Both the position numbers and the translations under genes were made by a program. 64,000 bases of DNA. It comes from an uncultured Microbacterium sp. Lineage in GTDB: Bacteria > Actinomycetota > Actinomycetes > Actinomycetales > Microbacteriaceae. Where the stretch lies: NCBI RefSeq assembly GCF_937927635.1, contig NZ_CALBRW010000017.1, positions 186,001 through 250,000 of the forward strand. Reading direction: 5' to 3'. Positions 56,499 through 64,000 of this stretch are shown one piece after another. The notes beneath the pieces were generated by a model, which saw nothing but the letters and a program-made list of their open reading frames with translations, ran no database searches and was not told the DNA's origin. Each line of letters opens with the position of its first letter. Positions within the stretch are counted from its first letter, which is position 1.

Positions 56499-59089
56499 CT
56501 GCGCACCTCCAAGGTGGTTCCGGCGATGAGGATGCTCTCGGCCGACCGCTCGTCCGCGGTCGCCGGCCGCACCTGTCCACGGACGGGCACGTACGCGAGC
56601 GAGGGATCGGGGGTGTCTGCGGCGTTCACGAAGGAGCCGAAGCGCCGCAGCTTCTCCGGGTCGCGGAGCGTCGCCGCCCACTCGTCCTCGTAGCGGTCGA
56701 CGTGGCGCGCCATCGCGGCGTCGAGATCAGCGCAGATGCCGAGACTGTCATCGAAGATGACCTCGCGCAGGCCGTCCAGACCGCCCTCGAGTTCCTCACA
56801 CCAGGGTGCCGTCCGCTGCAGCCGGTCGGCCGTGCGGATGTAGTACATGAAGAAGCGGTCGATCGCGCGGATCAGCCCCTCGTCGTCGAGCTCCGAGGCC
56901 AGCAGCTCGGCATGCCTCGGCGAGAATCCGCCGTTCCCGCCCACATACATGTTCCAGCCGGTCTCGGTGGCGATCACTCCGACGTCCTTGCTGCGGGCCT
57001 CTGCGCATTCGCGAGCGCATCCCGAGACGCCCACCTTGAGCTTGTGGGGCGCACGCAGCCCGCGGTAGCGCAGTTCGAGGCGCACCGCCATGCCCACCGA
57101 GTCGAGGACGCCGTATCGGCACCACGTGGAGCCCACGCACGACTTCACCGTGCGCAACGCCTTGCCGTACGCCTGCCCAGACTCGAATCCCGCCTCGACG
57201 AGGCGCCCCCAGATCGCGGGAAGCTGCTCGAGCCGGGCGCCGAACATGTCGATCCGCTGACCCCCGGTGATCTTCGTGTAGAGCCCGTAGTCGTCGGCGA
57301 TCCGGCCGATCGCGATCAATCCGGCAGGTGTGACCTCGCCGCCGGGCATGCGCGGCACGACCGAATAGGTGCCGTCCTTCTGCATGTTCGCCATCACATG
57401 GTCGTTGGTGTCCTGCAGCGCGGCGTTCTCGCCGTCGAGCACGTGCTCCCCGACCAGCACGGAGAGAATGCTGGCCAGGGCGGGCTTGCAGATGTCGCAG
57501 CCCCGCCCGCGGCCGAAGCGCGCGATGATCGCGCTGAAGGTCGTGAGCTCCGACACGCGCACGGCGTCGAACAGCTGGCGTCGTGACATGTCGAAGTGCT
57601 CGCACAGAGCCGTGGAAGCCGTGCGACCGGACTTCGCGAGTTCCTTGGCGACGATCTTCGACACCATGAAGACGCAGGAACCGCAGGTGGCGCCCGCTCG
57701 TGTGCAGCTCTTCACGCCCGCCGCGTCCGCGCATCCCTCCTCGTGCACGGCGGTGCGGATGCGTCCCGCGGTGACGTTCGAGCACGAGCAGACGACAGCG
57801 TCGTCGGGCAGTTCGCGGGAGGGCGCCTCTATGCGGTCCTCCGGCAGCAGGTACGCCGCCGGGTCACCGCCCAGTGGGCCCCCGACGAGCGGCCGCAGTG
57901 CGCCGTACGCCGACGCGTCGCCGATCAGGATGCCGCCGAGGAGCGTCTTCGCATCGTCCGAGAGGACGAGTTTCTTGTAGACGCCCGCCACCGGGTCGGT
58001 GTAGACCACGTCGAGCGCGCCGGGAATCGTCGCCATCGCGTCCCCGAAGCTCGCCACGTCCACGCCGGACAGCTTCAGCTTCGTCGAGTCGTCGTAGCCG
58101 GGGAAGGACGCGTCCGCGCCGTTCAGCCGCGCCGCCGCCACTTCCGCCATCGCGTATCCCGGCGCGACCAGACCCACCGCGCGCCCCTCGAAGCTCGCGA
58201 CCTCACCGACGGCGAGGATCCGAGGATCGTCCGTGCGGCATCCCTCGTCGATGATCACGCCTCCGTGCGGGTGGACCGCGAGTCCCGCCGCGCGGGCGAG
58301 CTCGTCGCGCGGGCGGACGCCGACGGTGAACACGACGACGTCGGCGGGCAGGCCGCCTCCGTCCTGGAACTCGACCGCGGCGACCGCGCCGGACTCGTCG
58401 GCGGCGAGCCGGCTGGTGCGGCTTCCGGTGCGCACCGAGATGCCTCGAGCCTCGATGAGACGCCGCAGCACGATCCCGCCCGCCGCGTCGAGCTGGGCGG
58501 ACATGAGCCGATCCGAGGACTGCACCACCGTGCAGTCGACATCCATCCCCTGCAGCGCCCCGGCGGCCTCGAGCCCGAGCAGGCCACCGCCGATCACCGC
58601 GCCGCGTAGCGTCCGTCCCAGTCGCGCGCTCCGCTCCGCGACGTGCTCACGCAGCCGCGCCACGTCGTCGAGGGTGCGATAGACGAAGCATCCGTCGAGG
58701 TCGCGGCCCTCGACCGGAAGCCGCGGAGCATACGACCCGGTGGCCAGAACCAGCGTCTGGTAGGCGAGCACCGCGCCGGACAGCGTCTGCACCGTCTGCG
58801 CGGCACGGTCGACGTGCGTCACGGGATCGCCGCTCAGATGGGTCACCCGTGGATCGGCGAACACCCTGCGGTCCAGCGCGAGCTCGTCGGCGGTCGCGCC
58901 GGAGAAGAAGGACGTCAGGCCCACGCGGTCGTAGGGATCCCTCGCCTCCTCGCCGATCACGGTGACGGAGTGGCGGTCCTGACCGCCGCTGAGAAGACTG
59001 TCGACGAAGCGGTGCGCGACCATCCCCGCACCCACCACGAGCACATCCGCGGCGGCTCTGAGCTTTTCGGTCATCGCACCCTGTTCCAT
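56495..59089 (-). CDS. nirB: Nitrite reductase (NAD(P)H) large subunit
   Basis: 864 residues. FAD/NAD(P)H domain (DVLVVGAGMVAHRFVDSLL, RGAVIGGGLLGLEAAGAL). BFD-like [2Fe-2S] region near residue 430 (VVCSCSNVTAGRI, CTRAGATCGSC). Sulfite/nitrite reductase domains follow, with siroheme-[4Fe-4S] cysteines in KSCVGSTWC (about 651-656) and GVSGCARECAEA (about 690). It reduces nitrite to ammonium in the cytosol. The ATG at 59089 is used; an ATG at 59074 with AGGG before it is an equally good start. No nitrate reductase gene is in the window. Confidence 0.96.
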   Translation of the reverse strand: MEQGAMTEKLRAAADVLVVGAGMVAHRFVDSLLSGGQDRHSVTVIGEEARDPYDRVGLTSFFSGATADELALDRRVFADPRVTHLSGDPVTHVDRAAQTVQTLSGAVLAYQTLVLATGSYAPRLPVEGRDLDGCFVYRTLDDVARLREHVAERSARLGRTLRGAVIGGGLLGLEAAGALQGMDVDCTVVQSSDRLMSAQLDAAGGIVLRRLIEARGISVRTGSRTSRLAADESGAVAAVEFQDGGGLPADVVVFTVGVRPRDELARAAGLAVHPHGGVIIDEGCRTDDPRILAVGEVASFEGRAVGLVAPGYAMAEVAAARLNGADASFPGYDDSTKLKLSGVDVASFGDAMATIPGALDVVYTDPVAGVYKKLVLSDDAKTLLGGILIGDASAYGALRPLVGGPLGGDPAAYLLPEDRIEAPSRELPDDAVVCSCSNVTAGRIRTAVHEEGCADAAGVKSCTRAGATCGSCVFMVSKIVAKELAKSGRTASTALCEHFDMSRRQLFDAVRVSELTTFSAIIARFGRGRGCDICKPALASILSVLVGEHVLDGENAALQDTNDHVMANMQKDGTYSVVPRMPGGEVTPAGLIAIGRIADDYGLYTKITGGQRIDMFGARLEQLPAIWGRLVEAGFESGQAYGKALRTVKSCVGSTWCRYGVLDSVGMAVRLELRYRGLRAPHKLKVGVSGCARECAEARSKDVGVIATETGWNMYVGGNGGFSPRHAELLASELDDEGLIRAIDRFFMYYIRTADRLQRTAPWCEELEGGLDGLREVIFDDSLGICADLDAAMARHVDRYEDEWAATLRDPEKLRRFGSFVNAADTPDPSLAYVPVRGQVRPATADERSAESILIAGTTLEVRR

Positions 59090-59134
59090 GCATCGAAGCT
59101 ATGGAGCCCGTGTTTCGCGAACCGGCCGATCCAC

Positions 59135-59172
59135 GTTACGCGCGTCGAACAGTTCGCTCACAAACGGGTAAC
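59135..59172 (+). promoter_or_regulatory. Four phased boxes upstream of nirB, GlnR-like operator
   Basis: On the plus strand GTTAC, CGAAC, CTCAC and GTAAC start at 59135, 59146, 59157 and 59168, each 11 bp apart with 6-base spacers. The actinobacterial GlnR pattern is gTnAC-n6-GaAAC repeated. Boxes 1 and 4 match well and the middle two partly. It lies 46-83 bases upstream of nirB. GlnR control of nirB is established in Streptomyces; here it is inferred. Confidence 0.5.
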
Positions 59173-59245
59173 GATGGTGTGAGCAGACCGGGCGATAGGG
59201 TTGCGATGGCGGGCCCACCGGTCCGGACGGAGGGAGAGGAACGCG

Positions 59246-59551
59246 ATGGCGACACGCGGTTCCCGTGGCGCGCAGCAGCGCGCACGCACGGATGCGGAAC
59301 GAGCACGTCTCTACGCGGCGCGCCGCGACTGGAACGACGGACTCGTCGCCCGCAGGCGCCGCGACACGGTGATCGCCGTGGTCGCGGGCGGACTCATCGT
59401 CATCGGGGCCGGAGTGAGCCAGGCGGTCCACGCGCAGGTCAGCGCACCCGCTCCGAAGCCGTCTCCCACGGCGACCGAGCCCGCGCCCGAACCGCTGCTG
59501 ACCCCGCCCGCCGACGAGTCGCCCGCACCCACGCAGACTCCCGGCGAGTGA
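59246..59551 (+). CDS. Small membrane protein with a Pro-rich tail, unknown function
   Basis: 101 residues. A basic cytoplasmic start (RARTDAERARLYAARRDWN), one membrane span (TVIAVVAGGLIVIGAGVSQAV, about 47-65) and a Pro/Thr-rich external tail. I do not recognise a family function; similar proteins lie upstream of DUF349 genes in Microbacteriaceae. ATG at 59246 has GGAGAGGA upstream. It is followed 58 bases later by the DUF349 gene. Confidence 0.75.
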   Translation: MATRGSRGAQQRARTDAERARLYAARRDWNDGLVARRRRDTVIAVVAGGLIVIGAGVSQAVHAQVSAPAPKPSPTATEPAPEPLLTPPADESPAPTQTPGE

Positions 59552-59609
59552 ACTAGGCTGAGCGGAGCCCTTTCCCACTCCCGCGGGCAAGCCGCGCAAG
59601 GAGAACACC

Positions 59610-60956
59610 GTGTCTGACGACAACGCCCCCAAGCCCACCCCGCCGATCCCCGCGCCTCCGCGCCGTCCGATGCCTCGCGTCACCGCCGCGCCGGCCGCCG
59701 CGCCCGTGACATCCGCGCCGATCACCTCCGATGCCTCCGAGTGGGGTCGCGTCACCGAGGACGGCACCGTCGAGGTGCGCGAGGGCGACGCCTGGCGTCC
59801 GGTCGGCCAGTACCCCGACGGCACGCCCGATGAGGCGCTGGCATACTACGCCCGCAAGTTCGACGACTTCGCCGTGAAGTTCGGAACCCTGGAGACCCGT
59901 GCGCAGAGCGGCGGCAGTTCGGCATCCGATCTCACCAAGCAGGCGAACCGCCTTCTCAGCGAGGTGACGGATGCTGCGGCCGTCGGCGACCTCGCGGGCC
60001 TCCGCAGCCGCATCGAGGCCCTCGTGGCGAGTCTCTCCGAGGCCACCGCCAAGGAGGCCGAGGCGGCGAAGGCCGCCATGGACGCCGCCATCGCCGAGCG
60101 CACAGTGATCGTCGAGAAGGCCGAGGCCATCGCCGCCCGCGACCTGTCGAAGGTGCAGTGGAAGCAGGTCACGGTCGAGATGACCGAGCTGTTCGACGCC
60201 TGGCAGTCGCACCAGCAGAACGGACCGCGTCTGCCCAAGGGCGCCGCCCAGCAGCTCTGGAAGCGGTTCCGTGACGCCCGATCGAGCGTCGACAAGGCGC
60301 GTCGCGCGTTCTTCTCCGAGCTCGACGACGTGCACCGCAGCGCTCGCGACGCCAAGGCGCGCCTGGTCGAGCGGGCTGAGGCCCTCGCGCCACGCGGTGT
60401 GGACGGCATCCCCGCCTACCGCGACCTGCTGGACGCGTGGAAGGCCGCTGGCCGTGCCGGACGCAAGGCCGACGATGCGCTGTGGGCGAAGTTCAAGGCC
60501 GCGGGCGACGCGCTGTACTCGGCTCGTGCCGAGCAGGCCGCCGCGGATGAGGCCGAGTCCGCGCCGAAGATCGAGGCACGCCAGGCTCTGCTGGAGGAGG
60601 CCAAGGCCGTGGCCGACGAGCCGAACCTCAAGAAGGCGCGCGCCCTGCTCACCCGCATCCAGCGGCAGTGGGACGAGGTCGGACGCATCTTCCCGCGCGA
60701 GAAGGAGCGGGCGCTGGACGACCGCATGCGCACCATCGAGCAGGCTCTGAAGTCCCGCGAGGACGTGGACTGGAAGAAGAACAACCCCGAGACCAAGGCT
60801 CGTGCGAACGACATGAGCGCGCAGCTCAACGAGTCCATCGAGAAGCTCGAGCAGGAGCTGGCCGCCGCCGAGAAGGCCGGCGACGCGAAGGCCGTCAAGG
60901 AGGCGACCGAGGCGCTCGCCGCCCGGCGCTCCTGGCTGAACGCCCTGCGCGGCTGA
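59610..60956 (+). CDS. DUF349 domain-containing protein
   Basis: 448 residues. A Pro-rich start (about 1-40) and then several DUF349 helical repeats with WKQVTVEMTELFDAWQS, LWKRFRDARSSVDKARRAFFSELD and YRDLLDAWKAAGRAGRKADDALW, ending in a long charged coiled coil. No catalytic motif. Related proteins are cytosolic and poorly understood. GTG at 59610 has AGGAG 6 bases upstream. It ends in a hairpin at 60975. Confidence 0.9.
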   Translation: MSDDNAPKPTPPIPAPPRRPMPRVTAAPAAAPVTSAPITSDASEWGRVTEDGTVEVREGDAWRPVGQYPDGTPDEALAYYARKFDDFAVKFGTLETRAQSGGSSASDLTKQANRLLSEVTDAAAVGDLAGLRSRIEALVASLSEATAKEAEAAKAAMDAAIAERTVIVEKAEAIAARDLSKVQWKQVTVEMTELFDAWQSHQQNGPRLPKGAAQQLWKRFRDARSSVDKARRAFFSELDDVHRSARDAKARLVERAEALAPRGVDGIPAYRDLLDAWKAAGRAGRKADDALWAKFKAAGDALYSARAEQAAADEAESAPKIEARQALLEEAKAVADEPNLKKARALLTRIQRQWDEVGRIFPREKERALDDRMRTIEQALKSREDVDWKKNNPETKARANDMSAQLNESIEKLEQELAAAEKAGDAKAVKEATEALAARRSWLNALRG

Positions 60957-60974
60957 GCACGCGTTATCCACAGC

Positions 60975-61013
60975 ATGAGCCGTGCCCGCCCATCACCGGG
61001 CGGCACGGCTCAT
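60975..61013 (+). terminator. Terminator downstream of the DUF349 gene
   Basis: 12-bp stem atgagccgtgcc / ggcacggctcat with an inner gccc/gggc helix and one bulged base. No U-run follows. The right arm touches the CATACT box of the next gene. Confidence 0.65.
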
Positions 61014-61016
61014 ACT
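61011..61016 (+). promoter_or_regulatory. Candidate -10 of a leaderless AbiEi-like gene
   Basis: CATACT, one mismatch from TATAAT-like TAnnnT at its first base, ends 7 bases before the ATG at 61024, which has no Shine-Dalgarno. Confidence 0.35.
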
Positions 61017-61023
61017 GTTGTGC

Positions 61024-61587
61024 ATGCACTCCGCGCTGTTCTACCGCCCCGGTGACCGGCTGACCCTCGCGGAACTCGGCGCGGCCCGTCTCGACGGGGT
61101 CGTGATCGAGGTCGGCGAGGGATTCATGCCCGTCGACACGGTGGAGGAGGCGGATGCCAGGGCGCTCGGCGTCGCCATGCTCATCCCCCGAGGCACCGCG
61201 GCCTGCGGCCCGACCGCCGCCTGGATCCACGGCGCCGGTGACGCCCCGCCGGCCGTGCATCACATCCGCCGCGTCTCCGCAGCGCGCATGCGCGTCACGC
61301 CGCGGGCACGCGTGGTCTATCACGACCGTCGCGCCGCGCACGACGCCGTCGCCGACGTCGGAGGCATCCCCGTGACGACACCGGAGGCGACGGCCTCGGA
61401 GCTGCTGTACGCCGCGGCGCTCGACCAGGGCGACGATCACTGGCTGGGCGCGCTCCTTCAGGCCAGGCCGGAGCTGCTGGACTTTCTCGAGGGCGAGCTC
61501 GCGCGTGCGACCAGACGCCCGGGCCGACGCGCCGCCGCGCTGCTGCTGCAGGCCGAGAGAGCGGCTCAGGCTCTCAGGACGTCGTGA
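61024..61587 (+). CDS. AbiEi-like antitoxin-type protein without a partner
   Basis: 187 residues. An N-terminal region (YRPGDRLTLAELGAARLDGVVIEVGEGFMPVD) resembling the winged helix of AbiEi-type antitoxins, then GPTAAWIHGAGDAPPAVHHIRR, a pattern shared with actinobacterial AbiEi-like proteins, and VTTPEATASELLYAA. No toxin (AbiEii nucleotidyltransferase) is adjacent, so it may be an orphan regulator. ATG at 61024 is chosen as the first codon of the conserved part. Its end overlaps the end of rel by 14 bases, tail to tail. Confidence 0.65.
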   Translation: MHSALFYRPGDRLTLAELGAARLDGVVIEVGEGFMPVDTVEEADARALGVAMLIPRGTAACGPTAAWIHGAGDAPPAVHHIRRVSAARMRVTPRARVVYHDRRAAHDAVADVGGIPVTTPEATASELLYAAALDQGDDHWLGALLQARPELLDFLEGELARATRRPGRRAAALLLQAERAAQALRTS

Positions 61588-63826
61588 CGCGGTAGACGTC
61601 GTACACGGCGTCGATGCGGCGGACGGCGTTGAGCACGCGGTCCAGGTGCACGGAGTCCCCCATCTCGAACACGAAGCGGCTCAGGGCCAGGCGCTCGTCG
61701 GTGGTGGACACCGACGCCGACAGGATGTTCACGTGGTGTTCGCTGAGCACGCGCGTGACGTCCGAGAGAAGGCCCGAGCGATCCAGCGCCTCCACCTGGA
61801 TCTGGACGCGGAACACGCTCTTGGTGGTCGGCGCCCAGGACACCTCCACGAAGCGCTCGGAGTCCGCGCCCAGCGCCTTCACGTTCACGCAGTCCTTGCG
61901 GTGCACGGAGACGCCGCTGCCGCGCGTGACGAAGCCGACGATGGGGTCTCCCGGCACAGGCGTGCAGCACCGCGCCAGCTTGACGAGGATGTCGGATGCG
62001 CCGCGGACCAGGATGCCGGAGTCCGCCGCCTTGGCCTCGCGGCTGGGTGCATGCCCTGGCAGCTGGATGGCACCGGTGCTGGTGTCGGGCTCGGAGGCGA
62101 CCAGCGCGGTGACCTTCTCCAGCACGGACTGCGTGGAGACGTGCCCCTCGCCGACCGCGGCGTACAGCGAGGTGACATCCTCGTAGCGCAGCTGTCGGGC
62201 GACCTCGGCGAACGACTCCTGGCTCATCAGGCGCTGCAGGGGCAGGTTCTGCTTGCGCATCGCGCGCGCGATGGACTCCTTGCCCTGCTCGATGGCCTCT
62301 TCGCGGCGCTCCTTGGTGAACCAGCCCTTGATCTTGTTGCGCGCCCTGGTGCTCTTGACGAAGCTCAGCCAGTCCTGGCTGGGGCCGGCATCCGGGTTCT
62401 TCGAGGTGAACACCTCGACCACGTCGCCGCTGCGCAGCTCGGACTCTAGCGGCACCAGGCGGCCGTTGACCTTGGCGCCCATCGTGCGGTGGCCGATCTC
62501 GGTGTGCACGGCGTACGCGAAGTCCACCGGGGTCGCCCCGGCGGGGAGTCCGATGACACGCCCCTTGGGCGTGAAGACGTACACCTCCTTCGCGCCGATC
62601 TCGAAACGGAGCGAATCCAGGAACTCGCTGGGATCGGCCGTCTCGGCCTGCCAGTCGGAGATGTGCGCGAGCCACGCCATGTCGGCGTCGGTCTTGCGGG
62701 TGTCGACCTTGCCGCCGTTCATCCGCTCCTTGTACATCCAGTGCGCGGCCACGCCGTACTCGGCCTGCTGATGCATCTCATGCGTGCGGATCTGGATCTC
62801 CACCGTGCGTCCGGACGGGCCGATCACGGTGGTGTGCAGCGACTGGTACAGGTTGAACTTCGGGGTGGCGATGTAGTCCTTGAAGCGGCCGGGCAGCGGG
62901 GTCCAGCGCGCATGGATGGCGCCCAGCACCGCGTAGCAGTCGCGCACGGAGTTCACCAGCACGCGAATGCCGATCAGGTCGTAGATGTCGTCGAACTCGC
63001 GGCCGCGCACCACCATCTTCTGGTACACGGAGTACAGCTGCTTCGGGCGCCCGAACACCTTGCCGCGGATGCGCAGCTCGTGCAGATCCTCGTCGATCTC
63101 TGCGATGACCTGCTTGAGGTACTTCTCGCGCTGCGGGGTGCGCTGCGCCACCAGGCTGGAGATCTCCGCGTAGATCTTCGGGTTCAGCACCGCGAAGGAC
63201 AGGTCCTCCAGCTCGGACTTGATGGTCTGGATACCGAGGCGGTTGGCCAGCGGCGCGTAGATCTCCAACGTCTCCTTGGCCTTGCGCGCGGCCTTCTCGG
63301 GCGGCACGAAGCCCCAGGTGCGCGCGTTGTGCAGCCGGTCGGCCAGTTTGATCAGCAGCACGCGGATGTCCTTGGACATCGCGACGATCATCTTGCGGAC
63401 GGTCTCGGCCTGCGCGCTCTCGCCGTACTTGACCTTGTCGAGCTTGGTGACGCCGTCGACGAGCATGGCGACCTCGTCGCCGAACTCCTCGGACAGCTCG
63501 GTGAGGGCGTAGCCGGTGTCCTCGACGGTGTCGTGCAGCAGTGCGGCGGCGACCGCACGAGGCCCGAGGCCCAGGTCGGCGAGGATCTTCGCGACGGCCA
63601 GCGGATGCGTGATGTACGGCTCCCCGCTCTGCCGGAACTGCCCCTCGTGCTTCTCCTTCGCGATGCGATAGGCGTGCTCGATGATGGGCAGATCGCCGCG
63701 GGGGTGATTGGCGCGGACCGTGCGGATCAGGTTGTCGAGGTCATTGACGCGGGGCGCACGGGAGAAGATGCGCGGCACCAGCCGACGCAGGCTGGATCCC
63801 TGCGATGTGACCTGCGAATCCGCCAT
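61574..63826 (-). CDS. rel: Bifunctional (p)ppGpp synthase/hydrolase (Rel)
   Basis: 750 residues. Hydrolase HD domain with His74 and HD at 98-99 (LLHDTVEDT). Synthetase domain with GRFKDYIATPKFNLYQSLHTTV and EIQIRTHEMHQQAEYG. TGS domain (VYVFTPKGRVIGLPAGATPVDFAY), a helical and zinc-finger region (ARCCTPVPGDPIVGF) and a C-terminal ACT domain. Both active sites look intact. It sets ppGpp levels in starvation. ATG at 63826 has GGGAG upstream. It follows secF, the usual secD-secF-rel order. Confidence 0.96.
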   Translation of the reverse strand: MADSQVTSQGSSLRRLVPRIFSRAPRVNDLDNLIRTVRANHPRGDLPIIEHAYRIAKEKHEGQFRQSGEPYITHPLAVAKILADLGLGPRAVAAALLHDTVEDTGYALTELSEEFGDEVAMLVDGVTKLDKVKYGESAQAETVRKMIVAMSKDIRVLLIKLADRLHNARTWGFVPPEKAARKAKETLEIYAPLANRLGIQTIKSELEDLSFAVLNPKIYAEISSLVAQRTPQREKYLKQVIAEIDEDLHELRIRGKVFGRPKQLYSVYQKMVVRGREFDDIYDLIGIRVLVNSVRDCYAVLGAIHARWTPLPGRFKDYIATPKFNLYQSLHTTVIGPSGRTVEIQIRTHEMHQQAEYGVAAHWMYKERMNGGKVDTRKTDADMAWLAHISDWQAETADPSEFLDSLRFEIGAKEVYVFTPKGRVIGLPAGATPVDFAYAVHTEIGHRTMGAKVNGRLVPLESELRSGDVVEVFTSKNPDAGPSQDWLSFVKSTRARNKIKGWFTKERREEAIEQGKESIARAMRKQNLPLQRLMSQESFAEVARQLRYEDVTSLYAAVGEGHVSTQSVLEKVTALVASEPDTSTGAIQLPGHAPSREAKAADSGILVRGASDILVKLARCCTPVPGDPIVGFVTRGSGVSVHRKDCVNVKALGADSERFVEVSWAPTTKSVFRVQIQVEALDRSGLLSDVTRVLSEHHVNILSASVSTTDERLALSRFVFEMGDSVHLDRVLNAVRRIDAVYDVYRVTTS

Positions 63827-63860
63827 CTGTGCTCCCGTCCCGGCGTTGTGCTCATCCTAC

Positions 63861-63886
63861 GCGGGGACCGGCATGCCGATCCCCGC
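63861..63886 (-). terminator. Hairpin between secF and rel
   Basis: Stem gcgggga / tccccgc with an inner cggca/tgccg pair, 9 bases past the secF stop. It probably ends secF transcription. Confidence 0.6.
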
Positions 63887-63894
63887 GCGGGGTG

Positions 63895-64000
63895 TCAGAC
63901 CTCGACGGTGGCGGCGGCGCGCTCGCGCGCCTGCAGCACCTTCTTGTCATGCGCGAGGATGGCCGGCTCGTTCTGCCGGAACGCCGCGTACAGCGGCGCG
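63895..64000 (-). CDS. secF: Protein-export membrane protein SecF, last codons only (partial)
   Basis: Only about 34 codons and the stop are in the window. They read APLYAAFRQNEPAILAHDKK and then VLQARERAAATVEV, a charged cytosolic tail of the kind that ends actinobacterial SecF. The place directly upstream of rel supports this (secD-secF-rel order). Frame is set by the TGA at 63895-63897. Confidence 0.7.
   Translation of the reverse strand, partial: APLYAAFRQNEPAILAHDKKVLQARERAAATVEV

Noticed and set aside
61024..61587. A complete type IV toxin-antitoxin pair
   Set aside because: Only an antitoxin-like protein is present. The flanking genes are DUF349 and rel, neither of which is an AbiEii-type toxin.

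Overview
The window is high-GC DNA of about 70%, densely packed with genes that mostly lie on the minus strand and overlap by 1 to 8 bases. Gene content and order point to a member of the Actinobacteria in the family Microbacteriaceae, most likely Microbacterium or a close relative. Supporting signs are the polA / thioesterase / pdtaR / tRNA-Leu / pyk / gltDB / lgt / trpABC order, an actinobacterial (mIHF-type) nucleoid domain fused to guanylate kinase, frequent GTG and TTG starts, several apparent leaderless promoters of TAnnnT type, and a PriA without helicase motifs. This is core chromosome. I see no prophage, insertion sequence, integron, CRISPR array or defence island, and no gene-free stretch longer than about 270 bases.

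Layout. 1-1.8 kb: the 5' end of polA, a PaaI-type thioesterase, the ANTAR response regulator pdtaR and tRNA-Leu(CAA). 1.8-9.4 kb: pyk, then gltB-gltD (glutamate synthase). 9.5-16.4 kb: hisE, hisG, hisF, hisI, a Trp-associated membrane protein, an HGxxPAAW protein, trpC, trpB, trpA and lgt, all read leftwards. trpE, usually found beside hisI in actinobacteria, is absent here. 16.4-22.6 kb: metK, priA, fmt, rsmB, rpe. 22.7-32.6 kb: the pyrimidine operon pyrR-pyrB-pyrC-(PH-like protein)-carA-carB-pyrF, followed by the mIHF-gmk fusion and rpoZ. Its leader holds a PyrR-type RNA hairpin and a perfect GntR-like dyad. 32.8-37.8 kb: an MBL-fold/Rieske fusion protein and a SWIM/SNF2 helicase. 37.9-38.8 kb: a DUF4349 lipoprotein on the plus strand. 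38.9-49.5 kb: a long minus-strand series alaS-ruvX-mltG-aroE-aroC-aroK-aroB-aroQ-(alpha/beta hydrolase)-efp-nusB. 49.5-51.9 kb: rarA, rpsD and a 62-residue membrane protein. 52.1-59.1 kb: a nitrite-assimilation module, with an FNT-family transporter on plus and nirB-nirD-cobA/sirC-hemD/wHTH-chelatase on minus. 59.2-61.6 kb: a small membrane protein, a DUF349 protein and an AbiEi-like protein on plus. 61.6-64 kb: rel (ppGpp synthase/hydrolase) and the last codons of secF.

The genes work together in recognisable blocks. The nirBD operon carries every siroheme step after hydroxymethylbilane (uroporphyrinogen III synthesis, methylation and oxidation, and probably iron insertion), so the enzyme and its cofactor are made together. 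Its upstream region holds 11-bp-phased boxes resembling GlnR sites, which fits nitrogen control. The pyr operon contains all UMP-pathway steps except dihydroorotate dehydrogenase and orotate phosphoribosyltransferase, and then runs into guanylate kinase. The aro block holds five of the seven shikimate enzymes. No wholly new system is evident. The points most worth checking are the mIHF-Gmk fusion, the missing trpE, the pyrR leader, the HemD-DNA-binding fusion, the MBL-Rieske protein and a strongly repeated hexamer (GGATGC/GCATCC) across the window.
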